A DNA stretch of 64,000 nucleotides, taken from assembly GCA_024364735.1 (NCBI GenBank), contig JAGFNQ010000715.1, forward strand, positions 1 to 64,000. The letters run 5' to 3'. The notes below the pieces were generated by a model, which worked only from the letters and a program-made list of their open reading frames with translations, had not been told where the DNA came from and did not search any database. The position numbers and the translations under genes were made by a program. This document shows positions 1 through 12,346 of this stretch, piece by piece; the stretch's first letter is position 1; each line of letters begins with the position of its first letter. This stretch comes from Boesenbergia rotunda (taxonomy: Eukaryota; Streptophyta; Magnoliopsida; Zingiberales; Zingiberaceae).

Positions 1-780
1 AGAAGAATTAGTTTTATTATAAATTAGTTTATAATAAAGACTCGGTTTAAACGGAATAATTAATAAGAAAATTTATAAGATAAATTTCTTATAACTAATT
101 CCGTTAATTCGGTTTAGAGGGAGACTTAGCAAAGGAGTTGCTACTATATAAAGGAACCAAAGGCTAGCCCTTATTCCTAACTAATTAAGAGATTAAGAAT
201 TCTCTCTCCCTCTCTTCTCTTCTCTCCTCCTTCTCTTCTTCTTTCCTTAGGGCCGGCGCACCCTAGCTCCTCTAGGGCCGGCGCCCAACCACAACCAAGG
301 AGGTGGTGCGTGAGCATTAAAGAAGAAGGAGAACCCGAACACGAAGAAGAAGAAGCGGATAGTGATTCCTCTCTTCCCGGAATTCAATTCCGTTACTTCG
401 CTGGTTAGTTTTTCCATTATTTCTCTTATTCTTCTAGTTGTGCCTTCCGAGAATCTAGTAGTTCTCGTCGGCACAAAACTCGTGACTTTGTGAAGTCATC
501 CCGAAGAGAACTCGGCGTGGACGCGAATAGAGGCGGAGCTTCCAAGGGACGCTACGGTTGGATCTCGTCCCTTACTTCGAGTTACGAGAGGTACATAGTA
601 AATTAGTTTACTTTTCCGCAAAGTTTTATTTTATGATTATGTCAACACACCATAAGATTGCATGCTAGATACGAAGTTAAAATAATTTAGGAAATTATTT
701 TATGCAAACTCTTCCGCTGCACGTAAAAATTTTAAATTTTACGAACTCGTATCCTTGTCGAAATGCACCCGGTCCCAACA
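1..780 (+). repeat. 5' LTR of Copia-1, left part outside window
   Basis: This stretch matches the end of the 2264-bp LTR at 6421-8684 (the matching part starts near 7905). By eye it differs at about seven bases and two single-base indels. It holds the promoter TATA box (TATATAAA, 145-152), a CT-rich tract, and the GGGCCGGCGC motif pair near 250-285. It ends in CA at 780, one base before a primer-binding site. The high identity to the 3' copy points to a recent insertion. Confidence 0.95.
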
Positions 781-2484
781 GTGGTATCAGAGCCGGTTAG
801 TGTTCGACTTAATCATATAATTGTTTTGTGGAAAACTTTATCATGATCTCAATTTCGGAAAATTTTTCCAATTATGGAAACTTTCAAATTATAATAAATT
901 TTAGAATTAGGAATTTCAAAGTTTGGAAATCCTCATGAAATTTCGCAAACGTTTGAAATTTTTCTAGTTTCTAAATTTTATAATAATTGTGAAAATTTCC
1001 CATCTTTGGAAACTTTCCAATTTTGGAAATTTTTCTATTTTAGAAATTTTCCAACTTTGGAAATATGTAAGTTTTCTTTGTACCAGAAACTTACAATTAT
1101 TCTGAAAACCTATTTTCAAAATCTCGCAATTTTGGACACTTTCCTTTTAGAAAGTCTAGACAAATTCATGGACAGTTAATTGACAATTAAATTTGAATTG
1201 GTTTTTAAATTGACAACAAAATTCTTTACTTTGGATTGAGCCTCGGGGAGCCGTCCAATTTAGAGTTAGTTGTTGTAATTTAATTTCCAATTTTAATTGA
1301 AATTGTCATGTTGATTTGGATTGAGCCTCGGGGAGCCGTCCAATTGGATTTACGACAAATTATTTTTCTTTGGGTATCTGAGCCTCGGGGAGCCACCCTT
1401 AGAAAACGATTTGTTGTAATTAATTAAATCCATGAATAAAATATGTTTTAAGAGGTAATGCTCTTACATATTATTGTTTCCAAAATTAATTAGGAAAATG
1501 GTTTCCTATAGAGTTTCTTAAATGAGATTTTCATGAAAATAATATGTGGTTGAATTAAGGGAATTATCTCTTAATTTAATAAGTTTTGATTTAGAGAAAT
1601 CAAAGTCTTGAACATATTATTTCCAAAATTAATTATGACAATTTAGGAAATTGTTTCCCAAAATAATTCCTTCAATATAGTATGAAATAGAATTAGGAAA
1701 TCCGGTTCCTAATTCAATTAATGAGACTTGATAACTTGAGTCACATACATACTTTATTAAGGAAATTGTTAGTCATGACACATGTCATGAATGTGCTTAG
1801 AAACGATGAGACCCAAAACCCCTTACAAAATATTAAGGCCAACACCTTCCATTAATATGGTTAGAATCGGAGTTTTGTTTCTCGTTTGGGTTGATGGACA
1901 CATCCATGCCCAACTTGAACCTCAACATGTTCAAACCATGGAATTAGTTTATGAATAATATAGTTGGAGTCAGAGGTCAATCCTTAGTTTTGGTTGTTGG
2001 ACACATCCAAGCCTAACTAAACGGTTGAATGAGCTCCAACCATATTAAAACTATTTCTTGATTAATGGGTCAGCCTTAAGCTTGGAGCATCGATTTGTTG
2101 TGCCACAGCCAAGGTCGATGTAAAGAGAGGTGCAGTTAGGTGCTATGTATAATGATACATACTTGTTAATGAGTTAACAACCTAATGATTTATGCAAACA
2201 TTCAATTAGTTGATAGCATAAGTGATAGTTACATATATGTGATGTGTAATCGGTATAATTACCTACCTTCATAGCTAAGAAAAACTTGATGGCCACAGCC
2301 ATGGTGGTTCTTATCTATGGTTGGATATCAACCTATTTGGAGATGTTCCTACAATCTCCCGAATTGATAATAAGGGTTATTCAATTTGAAAAATAAATAG
2401 GATTTTATTTATGTATGTTGATACATTCTTTAATAAATCTTCTCACATAATCTCAATTTGTATTTCTAGGATAAACACTCGATC
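781..2484 (+). other. Copia-1 untranslated leader with tRNA-Met primer-binding site
   Basis: The leader runs from the LTR end to the gag ATG. TGGTATCAGAGC at 782-793 is the usual plant copia primer-binding site, complementary to the 3' end of initiator tRNA-Met. The remaining 1.7 kb is AT-rich, with no ORF of note. It contains repeated short TTTGGAAA-type words (about 840-1075) and three hairpin-like repeats listed separately. Such leaders normally carry dimerisation and packaging signals; none is proven here. Confidence 0.85.
1231..1401 (+). repeat. three hairpin repeats in the Copia-1 leader
   Basis: The core GAGCCTCGGGGAGCC occurs at 1231-1260, 1316-1345 and 1371-1401. In copies 1 and 2 the core is flanked by TTGGA on the left and TCCAA on the right, giving a 5-bp stem. 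In copy 3 the flanks are GGGT and ACCC, so the sequence changes but still pairs. An inner CTC/GAG pair with a GGG loop lies within the core. It could be an RNA signal, but no function is shown. Confidence 0.7.
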
Positions 2485-3390
2485 ATGTCTTCTCTAAACT
2501 TGCGTTCCATTTTGGACACCAATAAACTGACTGGGCCGAACTACATGGACTGGCTTCGAAACCTGAGGATAGTCCTCAAGGCAGAGAAGCTTGCTTATGT
2601 CCTTGAAGAACAACTTCCCACCCATCCTCCAGAGAATACAACTCCAGACCAATTGTTGGCCTATCAGAAACATGTGACCGATTCTGAACTTGCGAGTTGC
2701 ATCATGCTAGCCTCTATGGTACCTGAGCTGCAAAAGCAGCATGAGCATATGGATGCTAATACCATCATCTTCCATCTTCATGAGTTGTTTGAAGAGCAGG
2801 CGAGATCCGAAAGGTTCGAAGTCTCCAGACTCCTCTTCACCACTAAGATGCAGGAAGGCACTTCTGCCTCGCAGTTTGTGTTAAAGATGTTGGGGTACAT
2901 TGAGCGACTGAGCACACTCGGTTTTGCAATGGATAATGAACTAAGTATTGACTTAATTCTGAATTGTCTGTCCAAAAGTTGTTCACAATTTGTGATGAAC
3001 TATCGGATGAACAAACTGGAGACTACCATTCCTGAGTTGATCAACATGCTGAAGACTGTGGAGCCTTCTGTAAAGCCGGATCAAAAAGCAGTACTGTTAG
3101 TTGGTTCCTCGAAGAAAGGTTCTAAGAGGAAGGCCAAAGAACAGAACAAAGGGAAGAAGAAAAAGGCCAAAAAGACTGAAAAGAAACCAAAAGGCACTTG
3201 CCATCACTGTGGCAAGGAAGGTCACTGGCGAAGAAACTGCAAGATTTATCTTGAGTCCATGAAGAAGAAGGCATCCGATGCCCCATCCTCTTCAGGTATC
3301 TTCGTTATTGAATGTCACTCTATTTCCTCAATACCTGGGTACTTGATACTGGGTGTGGCTCACATATATGTAATGACATACAGGGGCTAA
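2485..3390 (+). pseudogene. Copia-1 gag, ends in a frameshift
   Basis: This is the structural capsid-like polyprotein region of a Ty1/copia element. The N-terminal 200 residues resemble the UBN2/DUF4219 gag fold (motif NKLTGPNYMDWLRNLRI). A lysine-rich stretch follows, then one CCHC zinc knuckle, CHHCGKEGHWRRNC, near residue 238, which would bind RNA. The start is the first Met after the leader. After about residue 285 the frame is lost: the last 17 residues before the stop are out of frame, while the protease motif (an LDTGCGSH-like string) is readable in another frame near 3336-3380. Gag is therefore separated from pol by an indel and would give a truncated product. Confidence 0.88.
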
Positions 3391-6300
3391 GGAATAGAAG
3401 AAGACTCGTCAAGGGAGAAGCGAATTTGAGAGTTGGAAATGGAGCAAGATTGCTGCTGTTGCCATCGGAACATATTTGCTGAAGCTCCCTACCGGACGTA
3501 TCTTAGAATTGGATAATTGTTATTTTGTTCCTTCATTAATAAAGAACATTGTATCTATTTCATGTTTGAATGAAAAAGGTTATCATTTAACTTTCAGTAA
3601 CAATTGTTGTTACATAACTTTAAATGACGTTCTTTATGGGAATGGAACTTTGTGCAATGGCATCTACACGTTAGATTTATCCAGTGACGTTTTCAATATC
3701 GAAGTTAGTAATAAACGTGCTCGAATAGATAATCGAATAGACTCCTACACGTGGCACTGTCGTCTCGGCCATATAAGTAAGAAACGCATGACCGAATTAC
3801 ACCGATGTGGAATTTTGGAATCATTTGAACCCGGTTCATTTGATACATGCGAATCATGCTTAAAAGGCAAGATGACCAAATTACCCTTTCCCGGAAAAGG
3901 TAATCCAGTGGGAGAATTGCTTGGTCTAATACATACCGATGTATGTGGACCAATGTCAACTCTTTCACAAGGAGGCTATAGCTACTTCATCACCTTCATC
4001 GATGATCACTCACGATTCGGGTATGTGTTCTTGATGAAACACAAATCTGAAGCCTTTGAGAAATTCAAAGAGTTCAGAAATGAAGTAGAGAAACAGCTTG
4101 GCAAAAGTATTAAGATACTTCGATCCGATCGAGGTGGTGAATACTTAAGTCAAGAGTTTCAAGATTATCTAAGGGACAATGGGATATTGTCCCAATGGAC
4201 TCCGCCGTATACACCACAGCATAATGGTGTATCTGAGAGGCGCAACCGAACCTTGATGGACATGGTTAGGTCTATGATGAATCATGCAACTCTTCCAAAA
4301 TCCTTTTGGGGCTATGCACTAAAGACAGCTGTTTATTTACTAAACAGAGTCCCGACTAAGGTAGTCTCTACTACTCCATATGAGATTTGGAATAGTAAGA
4401 AACCTCACTTAACTCACCTTAAGATATGGGGTTGTCCTGCTTATGTGAAGCGGGTTGTATCAGACAAATTGGATGCTAAGTCTGATAAATGTCTATTTAT
4501 TGGATACCCTAAGGAAACGAAGGGTTACCAATTCTATCATCCCTTGGAACAAAAGGTGTTTGTTTCAAGGCATGCTGTATTTCTGGAAAAAGAATTTCTT
4601 TTACAAGAAAACAGTGGGAGTGGCATTGAGCTTGATGAAGTTCAAGAAACTCCAATAGACATTACAGAGACACCTAGTCTAGACCCACAACCGAGAACTC
4701 ATAGTGATGAGCTATCAGTTGAACCTAAAACTACACCACCTCTTCGTAGGTCTGATAGGACACGCAACATTCCAGAGAGATACGGATTTCTCGTAAGTGA
4801 ATCGAACGACGTGTTGCTCATTGATGATGACGAACCTATCAGTTATGAAGAAGTTCTGAAAAGTTCAGAAAGGGACAAATGGCTTGAGGGCATGAAGTCG
4901 GAAATGGATTCCATGTACGGAAATCAAGTATGGGACTTGGTTAACCCACCTGAAGGGATCAAACCCATAGGGTGCAAGTGGGTTTTCAAGAAGAAAACCG
5001 ACATGGAAGGTAATGTTGTTACCTTTAAGGCTAGATTAGTGGCAAAAGGATATCGTCAAAAACAAGGAATTGATTATGACGAAACCTATTCGCCAGTAGC
5101 TATGCTTAAATCCATTCGGATGCTCCTAGCCATAGCAGCTCATTATGATTATGAGATATGACAAATGGATGTGAAAACAGCTTTCCTTAATGGAAACCTA
5201 CTTGAGGATGTATACATGATACAACCTGAAGGTTTCACATCGGTTGATAAAACCAAGGTATGTAAGCTTCGATGATCCATATATGGACTAAAGCAAGTAT
5301 CTAGGAGCTGGAATATCCGTTTTGATGAGACAATCAAAGAGTTTGATTTCTCACAAAATCCTGACGAACCTTGTGTGTACAAGAAGGTTAGTGGGAGTGC
5401 AGTCGTATTCCTAGTATTATATGTCGATGACATCTTACTCATAGGAAACGATATATCAGTTTTACAGACAGTTAAGATTTGGTTGTCCAAAACTTTCTCC
5501 ATGAAAGACCTGGGAGAAGCAACCTATATCCTTAGGATTAGAATCTATAGAGATAGATCAAAACGGTTGCTTGGTCTTTCGCAGTCTACATATATAGACC
5601 GAGTGCTAAAAAGGTTTAGCATGTCGGAATCCAAGAAAGGTTACCTTCCCATCAGGCATGGGATCAACCTTTCGAAGTCTATGTGTCCGCGCACAGAAGA
5701 CGAGAGGATTTGCATGAATAAGATTCCCTATGCATCCGCAATAGGATCTATCATGTATGCTATGTTATGTACAAGGCCCGATGTATCATATGCTTTGAGT
5801 GTCACAAGCAGATACCAGTCGGATCCAGGAATGGATCATTGGGCGGCTGTCAAGACAATCCTTAAGTACTTAAGAAGAACTAAGGATGTGTTCCTAATAT
5901 ATGGAGAAGGAGATATGGTAATACGTGGATATACAGATGCCAGTTTCCAGACAGATAAAGATGACTCCAAATCACAGTCTGGATACGTATTCACTTTGAA
6001 TGGAGGCGCAGTAAGTTGGAAAAGTTCCAAACAAGACACCGTAGCGGATTCTACCACGGAAGCGGAGTATATCGCAGCTTCGGAAGCAGCAAAGGAAGCA
6101 GTTTGGATCAAGAAGTTTGTCTCAGAACTTGGTGTGGTTCCAACCATTGATGAAGCAGTGCCAGTTTACTGCGACAACAATGGAGCTATTGCACAAGCGA
6201 AGGAACCAAGGTCTCATCAACGATCCAAACACGTGCTTCGACGCTATCATCTGATCAGAGAGATTATAAGTAGGAATGACATACAAATTGAGAGAGTTCC

Positions 6301-6406
6301 CACTGAAAGGAATATAGCGGATCCTTTAACTAAGGCCTTGTCTCAAAGCAAGTTTGAGGGTCATGTTAGAGCCTGTGGTATTGGATACCGTAGCGATTGG
6401 CATTAG
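3330..6406 (+). pseudogene. Copia-1 pol (protease, integrase, RT, RNase H), with stops
   Basis: Domains follow the Ty1/copia order. Protease remnants lie near 3340. The integrase zinc region (WHCRLGH ... CESCLKGK) is around 3750-3880, and the integrase core with HTDVCGP, SDRGGEY and PQHNGVSERRNR is around 3930-4260. Reverse transcriptase starts near 4870, with YVDD at about 5420. RNase H follows (DASFQTD, EAEYIAASEA, CDNNGA) up to the stop at 6404-6406. Two in-frame TGA codons interrupt RT, at 5159-5161 and 5273-5275. The flanking ORFs (3476-5161 and 5375-6406) share one frame, so these are point nonsense changes and not indels. The element cannot make its own full pol, although its LTRs are nearly identical. 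Confidence 0.93.
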
Positions 6407-6409
6407 GCC

Positions 6410-6420
6410 AAGTGGGAGTT
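6410..6420 (+). other. polypurine tract of Copia-1
   Basis: AAGTGGGAGTT sits directly before the TG of the 3' LTR. This is the usual place and form of the plus-strand primer of plant copia elements. Confidence 0.85.
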
Positions 6421-8684
6421 TGTTAGTGATATGAGAGAAGTGTCCTAAGGCAATCGCCTTATGATTGTAAACATTTATTTCAATAAATGATAATTCACTA
6501 TTTGAGTATACATGTTTGTGTATTTGATTGGGATCTTAAACTCATATACTGAATGTCCGTCATACAATTCACAGCATAAGAGAATTTGTGATGGGATCAC
6601 AACTAGTGATTATCTCTAAATGTGCAAATGTGAATTGTTGGAAATATCCCTAGTCGATGAATTGATAAAAATGGACATTATCGATTCTGTTGAGACTAGC
6701 ATGGGTTATTCTCTATTCAGCTGATTCTCACTGGCTGGTGACATTGGGATGTCCGGAGATAAACATGGATGCTAGTTAAGGGAACTAGTTCATTGGAGTG
6801 ACTAGCTGTAAGACTTCATATGGGAATCTACATGTAGATATGTCAATGAAGATCTTACTGCGGCTTAAGTGCGATGTTCCTTTGACTTGCGGTGTTCAAG
6901 TCATCTTGGTCATGGAGACTTATACTTTGACATCTTAAGCAAGCATCTCCAAGGAGGTGTGGACCCAGGATGATCGGGTATAAGCCGAAGTGCCCGAAGA
7001 TGTTTGAACAACCTACAAAGGATCCACCACTCCTTGCGAGGAGATGTATACCCAGGCCTATCGTCGGATTGTTACTCAAAGCCTCTGGCCAGAGCATATC
7101 ATGATAAGAGTGTGAGTCTCTTAAATACATGAGAGTAATTAGAAATCCAAAGGACGAGAAAGACACTACTTGGGCTAGGTGTGACGTAGTCAGCCTAGTG
7201 GGGACTGACACCATAGACCGTGTCCTGAACCAAGTGGGTATAAGGTGGTGAAGGGAATGGGGCACGATTCATTAGAGCTGCTGAAGGGTTTCAGAATAAT
7301 TTCTTCTGAGGTCAAACCGTTGATCTTTCGATTAATTGGGGATCATGATGTACTACCAGGTGCCACTCATGATCGTTCTATAATTAATGGGTTAATTATA
7401 GACGGCCAACATAAATCAAAAGCCTATTTAGTCACACGCAATACGAGTAATCCGAGGGATTTAAAACGAGTTGAAAATTGGATTTTCCGATCAAGGGAAA
7501 CAAGTCGAATCTGAGTTAGTCAGAGGCGCAATGGAAGCCAAAAATGGCTAAGTCTTTTGAAGGCTTTTTGGGCGAGTTAAATGAGTTTAATTCGCGGTTT
7601 ATTGGGTGGGTTTTGGCCGGCCAAAGAGGGTGGTGGCCGGCCAAATAAGAGGAGAAAAACCAATTTAATTGGTTTAATTAATAAAATAAATCTAGTGTGA
7701 TTTATTTTATAAATTATGGATAAATAAATTTGTATAAAGAAATTTATATAAATAAAATTTGTAGAAATTTATTCTTTTATGGAAGATTAAAATAATCCAT
7801 GAATTGGTTTATTTTAATTTTATAAAATCAATTATGAATTGATTTTTCCATAATAAGAAAGTTTATAAATTTCTTATAAAAATTTATTCCATAATTTAAA
7901 GAGAAGAAGAATTAGTTTATTATAAATTAGTTTATAATAAAGACTCGGTTTAAACGGAATAATTAATAAGAAAATTTATAAGATAAATTTCTTATAACTA
8001 ATTCCGTTAATTCGGTTTAGAGGGAGACTTAGCAAAGGAGTTGCTACTATATAAAGGAACCAAAGGCTAGCCCTTATTCCTAACTAATTAAGAGATTAAG
8101 AATTCTCTCTCCCTCTCTTCTCTTCTCTCCTCCTTCTCTTCTTCTTTCCTTAGGGCCGGCGCACCCTAGCTCCTCTAGGGCCGGCGCCCAACCACAACCA
8201 AGGAGGTGGTGCCGTGAGCATTAAAGAAGAAGGAGAACCCGAACACGAAGAAGAAGAAGCGGATAGCGATTCCTCTCTTCCCGGAATTCGATTCCGTTAC
8301 TTCGTTGGTTAGTTTTTCCATTATTTCTCTTATTCTTCTAGTTGTGCCTTCCGAGAATCTAGTAGTTCTCGTCGGCACAAAACTCGTGACTTTGTGAAGT
8401 CATCCCGAAGAGAACTCGGCGTGGACGCGAATAGAGGCGGAGCTTCCAAGGGACGCTACGGTTGGATCTCGTCCCTTACTTCGAGTTACGAGAGGTACTT
8501 AGTAAATTAGTTTACTTTTCCGCAAAGTTTTATTTTATGATTATGTCAACACACCATAAGATTGCATGCTAGATACGAAGTTAAAATAATTTAGGAAATT
8601 ATTTTATGCAAACTCTTCCGCTGCACGTAAAAATTTTAAATTTTATGAACTCGTATCCTTGTCGACATGCACCCGGTCCCAATA
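6421..8684 (+). repeat. 3' LTR of Copia-1
   Basis: The LTR starts TGTTAGTGATATG and ends CCCAATA, where the 5' copy ends CCCAACA. Its TATA box is TATATAAA at 8048-8055. The same LTR family occurs as a solo LTR at 31056-33332, which fixes both ends. The flank after 8684 begins GCATG, the expected target duplication, but its partner lies left of the window. ORFs inside it on either strand have no family resemblance. Confidence 0.95.
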
Positions 8685-9473
8685 GCATGCCCGTTAATTA
8701 ATTAAATTACTGACAATTTAAATTAATTAACTTCTGGATCCTTGATTAGTATCACTCAACCTTTTCAACGTGCCGGATCAAATCCACCTGCAGGGTTTGG
8801 CACGATGAACCTTTTGAGCTCATCAAGGGGGCATCATCATCCTAATTCACCAGGACACGGATTCCGTCAATAATCATCAGCACATCATATTATTAATATT
8901 ATTTCCTAACTTACCGGGTCTGTCGATCTAATAGAATAGATCTCGCCATTTGATAAATCAAAGAAATAATAAATAATAATATATACCCAATATTATTTCG
9001 GGATTAAGGGATCGTACTCCATAATAATATCTTGAGGTCTTATCCAATTATTGAGTCAGTACAAATTGGATAACCTCGGGTTTTGGTCCTACCCAATGTA
9101 CTTAAAGCACACTAGTGTAATTCTATGGTCAAGACCAACCACGCCTAATTATACTACAACCATCCTGATGGGTTGTCCAATTCCATCTCGGTTGTAGGTC
9201 TCTATTTATGCTAAGTAAGGAACCAATAACATGATCTTCCGTGTAACACCACACACCATGTTATCTACAATGCAAAGCAATGGGACTTCGTGTATATACT
9301 ATTATAAACAAACACCTAGTGTAGTGTGATTCTCTTTTCAAAATAAGATGTTCATATAAAGAAATCATGTCTCTCAGTATACACATCCTACAAGGACTGG
9401 GTAAAGAATTGTCTATTTAGAAAACTGGTTTTAATAGGTTTGTAGGTAGTCTGAGCAAATTTATTAAATAACT
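8685..9473. other. AT-rich, repeat-like segment without a gene
   Basis: I see no coding sequence. Phrases such as TCATCAAGGGGGCATC and the runs of short AT words read like the non-coding body or LTR of a plant retroelement on the minus strand. I could not find a partner copy or ends in this window. Confidence 0.35.
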
Positions 9474-9599
9474 CTAAGGTTGGGAACCTAGGGTCTGGGC
9501 TAGGTTCGGCCCGGGGGTTCGGTTGGGTAATGTGACGTTTTCTAAATGAATAAGAAAAATTATGCATTTAAGAAGCAAAATAATCAAAAAATTAATTAT

Positions 9600-9996
9600 A
9601 AATGCATAATTAAAATGGTACCGGGGAGGCATTGTTGAAGTAGGGCATTCGAGGGCACGAGAAGGGCTTTCGAGCGCCTTGGGAGGAAGAGAAGTGAAGG
9701 AAGAGTTTGTTTGGTGTGGAAAATGGAGAAGGATTGATGGCCTTATATAAGGCTTATACGGGCGCCCGTGAGGGTCTCGGGCGCCCGTGTTCATGGGGGC
9801 GCCCGTATGGTCTCGGGTGCCTGGATCGGGCCTGCCAACTGCGTTTTCTTTTGCAGGTCTGCATGCCTTGGGTGGAGATAAAGGCTTCAGGCGCCCGTGA
9901 GGTCCCGGGCGCCCGGGTTGACCTTGACTTGACCGTTGACCAATTTGACCATTGACCAGAGTTGACTATGCTGACCAATTTTGACTCTTTTGACCA
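9600..9996 (-). promoter_or_regulatory. LTR-like minus-strand promoter with GGGCGCCC palindromes
   Basis: Read on the minus strand, this segment has a W-box cluster (9996-9918), then repeated GGGCGCCCG palindromes at about 9762-9920, then a TATA box (centred near 9741, TATATAAGG), then a presumed transcript start. The order matches the U3 of LTR families A, B and X in this window, so it is probably part of an LTR on the minus strand. Its ends are not resolved, and it does not match B's own LTR at 17665-18906. Confidence 0.5.
9918..9996 (-). promoter_or_regulatory. cluster of W-box motifs
   Basis: Nine TTGAC[C/T] words plus one CTGACC fall in 79 bases on the plus strand. TTGAC[C/T] is the known core of the W-box bound by plant WRKY factors. 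The cluster lies just outside the palindromes of the LTR-like promoter. Confidence 0.6.
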
Positions 9997-10796
9997 ATCA
10001 ATAACTAAATCAATTAAGCTCTAAATTGCATTTAAGATGAGTCATTTTTAAACATATTAAGTAAGATTGAATGTTTTGATTTGAAAAAGTACAAAATCGA
10101 CTGAATTAGTTCTGAACACAATCTGAAAAGAGTTTGAGTTAAATTTTAAATGGATAATGAGCTGTATTACATTATTTGGCCTTGCCATCTCACCCAATCT
10201 AGAGTTATCAATCACGTTAATCTTATGGGTATTTGTGAGACAGGTTTTCAAAAAAACGAAGATTTTAATTTTGAAAAGCATGGTTAATTTAAGAAATTTA
10301 ATTAATTTTGAAAAATTTTTATAAAGTTTAAGTTTATTGATTTTGAAAAGTGGTTGAATCTAAGATTAATTAAAATTTGTGTTAGATTCACATTTAACAA
10401 GTAGTAAAGTGAATTTGATTTCAATAATTGGTTTCCAAGTCTTGGCGAGGCACTAGGCCTTCTTTGGTCGTAGTCTTATTGGATCATCAACCCTTTCCTT
10501 GACAAAGTCTTTTATTAAAAATTCATCTTCAAGTTACTTCTTCAAAGATTTTGGTCTAACTAGTTTGGGTCTTGGATCGGTAGCTTCGTCTAGTTCCACC
10601 AGAATGGCTTCCCTAACGTACTATCATCTCACCTCCACCCAATACTATGTTGTTCAAATTTTAATTGAACCTTTTTGTCCTTAGTCTAACCAGTCCTAAG
10701 TCTAAGCATGATGATTTGCAGAAGGAAATAAACAAACAAACATGCAATAAAGAAAAAATTGCAATAAAAAAAATTATCTAATTATGAATATGGTTT
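9997..10796. other. AT-rich gap without a gene
   Basis: I see no convincing ORF, RNA gene or repeat end. Minus-strand phrases near 10440-10680 may be decayed 3' sequence of element B or of a relative. There is no trace of element B's pol. Confidence 0.4.
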
Positions 10797-12346
10797 TTAT
10801 ATTGGCTCCCCCTGGACTATAGCCTCGATAATGGTTAGGCAAGATGTGAATCTTGTCCTTGGGATCCAATACTGGTTTGGTCCAGTTTGTTTGTTCAAAC
10901 AGAGCTTGGGGACCCATTCTTGGACTTGGGTTCTAGGTTGGTTCAATATAGCATAATAAGATCGTTGCCTAGACTTAGTTTGATACCCTAATCTAGATCG
11001 GTTAAGAACGGACTTTTGCTTTCCAAGGATCATGTCAAGACCCTTAGAGCCCGAAATGAATCGTTCTAAGGCCACTCTGAGCTCCTTGATTTGAGTTTTC
11101 AAGGAGGAATTCTCTTCCTCAAGCTTTTGAACTTGAGTGGAGTTTCCTTCTTGAATTTTCTCGGTCAAGGACCTCGAGTCAGCTTCCTCTTTCAGGCATT
11201 TTACTTCCTGTCGGAGGGACTCGACCTTTGGATTTTGCTAAGTTGTGAGACAAGTAAGAGATTAATTTAGATAGTTCATACTCAGAATAACCTCTTACCG
11301 TGATTTGCCCGTTTTCCGAGATTGTTAGCCTTCCATCGTCTGGTTCCGATTCCGATCCGGTGTCGACATCTTCTGAAGCGGTTAGGGCGAGCAGATTTGC
11401 ATGTGAGACTTCTTCTTCTTCTTCGGAAGAGGATTCATCCCAAGTAGCTTGGAGAGACTTCTTTCTTCGCGCCTTCTTTGTTTCCTTCAAACTGGGGCAC
11501 TCTGACTTGTAATGTCCCTTTTTGTTGCATTCGTAGCAGGTGATATTAGTCTTGCTCTTTGAAGTTGTTGAAGGTTCTACTGGGTCTTCCTTTCTTCGGA
11601 TTGCTTTCTTTTTGTGTGTTTGGTGCTTTAGCTCCTTGTAGTAGTCCCGAGCTAGCCGAACCAACTTGGGTCGATCCCCTTCACTATCTTCTAAATCTGA
11701 GTCTGAGTCAGAATCGGGTGCTGGTAGAGGCTTCTTCTTGGAGGCTTTTCCTTGAGGTTTTCCTGCAATGAAAGTAATACTCTTCTCGACCAAAGTGGTG
11801 TTAGTCTGTTCATGCAGTTCTAATTCAGAGAAAAGTTCATCTAATTTAATTTTAGAAAGATCCCTGAAAATTTTGTAGGCATCTACCATGGATGCCCACA
11901 GTGTGTTCCTTGGGAATGCGTTTAGAATATACTTGATTAGGTCACAGTTCTCGACCTTGTGACCTATCGTATGCAACCCATTCATCAGCTCCTGGATTCT
12001 GGCATGGAGTTGTGCTACTGATTCCCCTTCGATCATCTTGATCGTGTAGAGTCTGTTCAGCAACAGATCTCTTTTGCTGTTCCTGGTGTCGGAAGTACCT
12101 TCATGCAGCTCGATCATCTTGTTCCAAAGTTCTTTGGCGTTGTTGAAGGGTCCCACCTGGTTCAGCTCCTCCTTGGTCAAACCGCATTATAAAGTCTGGG
12201 TTGCCTTTGCATCAGCCTCGATTTTCTTCTTCAGCAAGGCGTCCCATTCAGTATAGTGTTGTGCCACTCCTTCTGTGTTCTTGGGAATTTCCAGCCCAGA
12301 TTGGATGATTATCCACATGCCCACCTGAGTTTTCAGGTGGACTTCC
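10797..12346 (-). pseudogene. element B gag, main part (split by element A)
   Basis: SIRE-like Ty1/copia gag on the minus strand. The N-terminal piece lies at 17436-17351 and resumes here at 12346 in the same reading frame. A UBN2-type region follows (AKELWNKMIELHEGTSDT), then a serine/aspartate-rich linker, and a CCHC knuckle CYECNKKGHYKSEC at about 11500-11540. A heptad-rich segment (VQKLEEENSSLKTQIKEL) and a short GPNQYWIP string typical of a gag-pol junction come last. There is an in-frame TAA at 12187-12189, where relatives have Gln before CGLTKEEL; a C-to-T change would explain it. A frameshift lies near 11175. No protease, integrase or RT follows, so B is gag-only here or truncated at about 10797. 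Confidence 0.85.
12342..12346. repeat. target-site duplication of element A, left copy
   Basis: CTTCC here is repeated at 17351-17355, exactly flanking element A. The sequence outside the two copies joins into one gag reading frame of element B. Confidence 0.95.

Noticed and set aside
8685..10796. The missing 3' LTR of element B
   Set aside because: No stretch here matches the B LTR at 17665-18906; the palindrome and TATA context near 9.7 kb belong to a different family.
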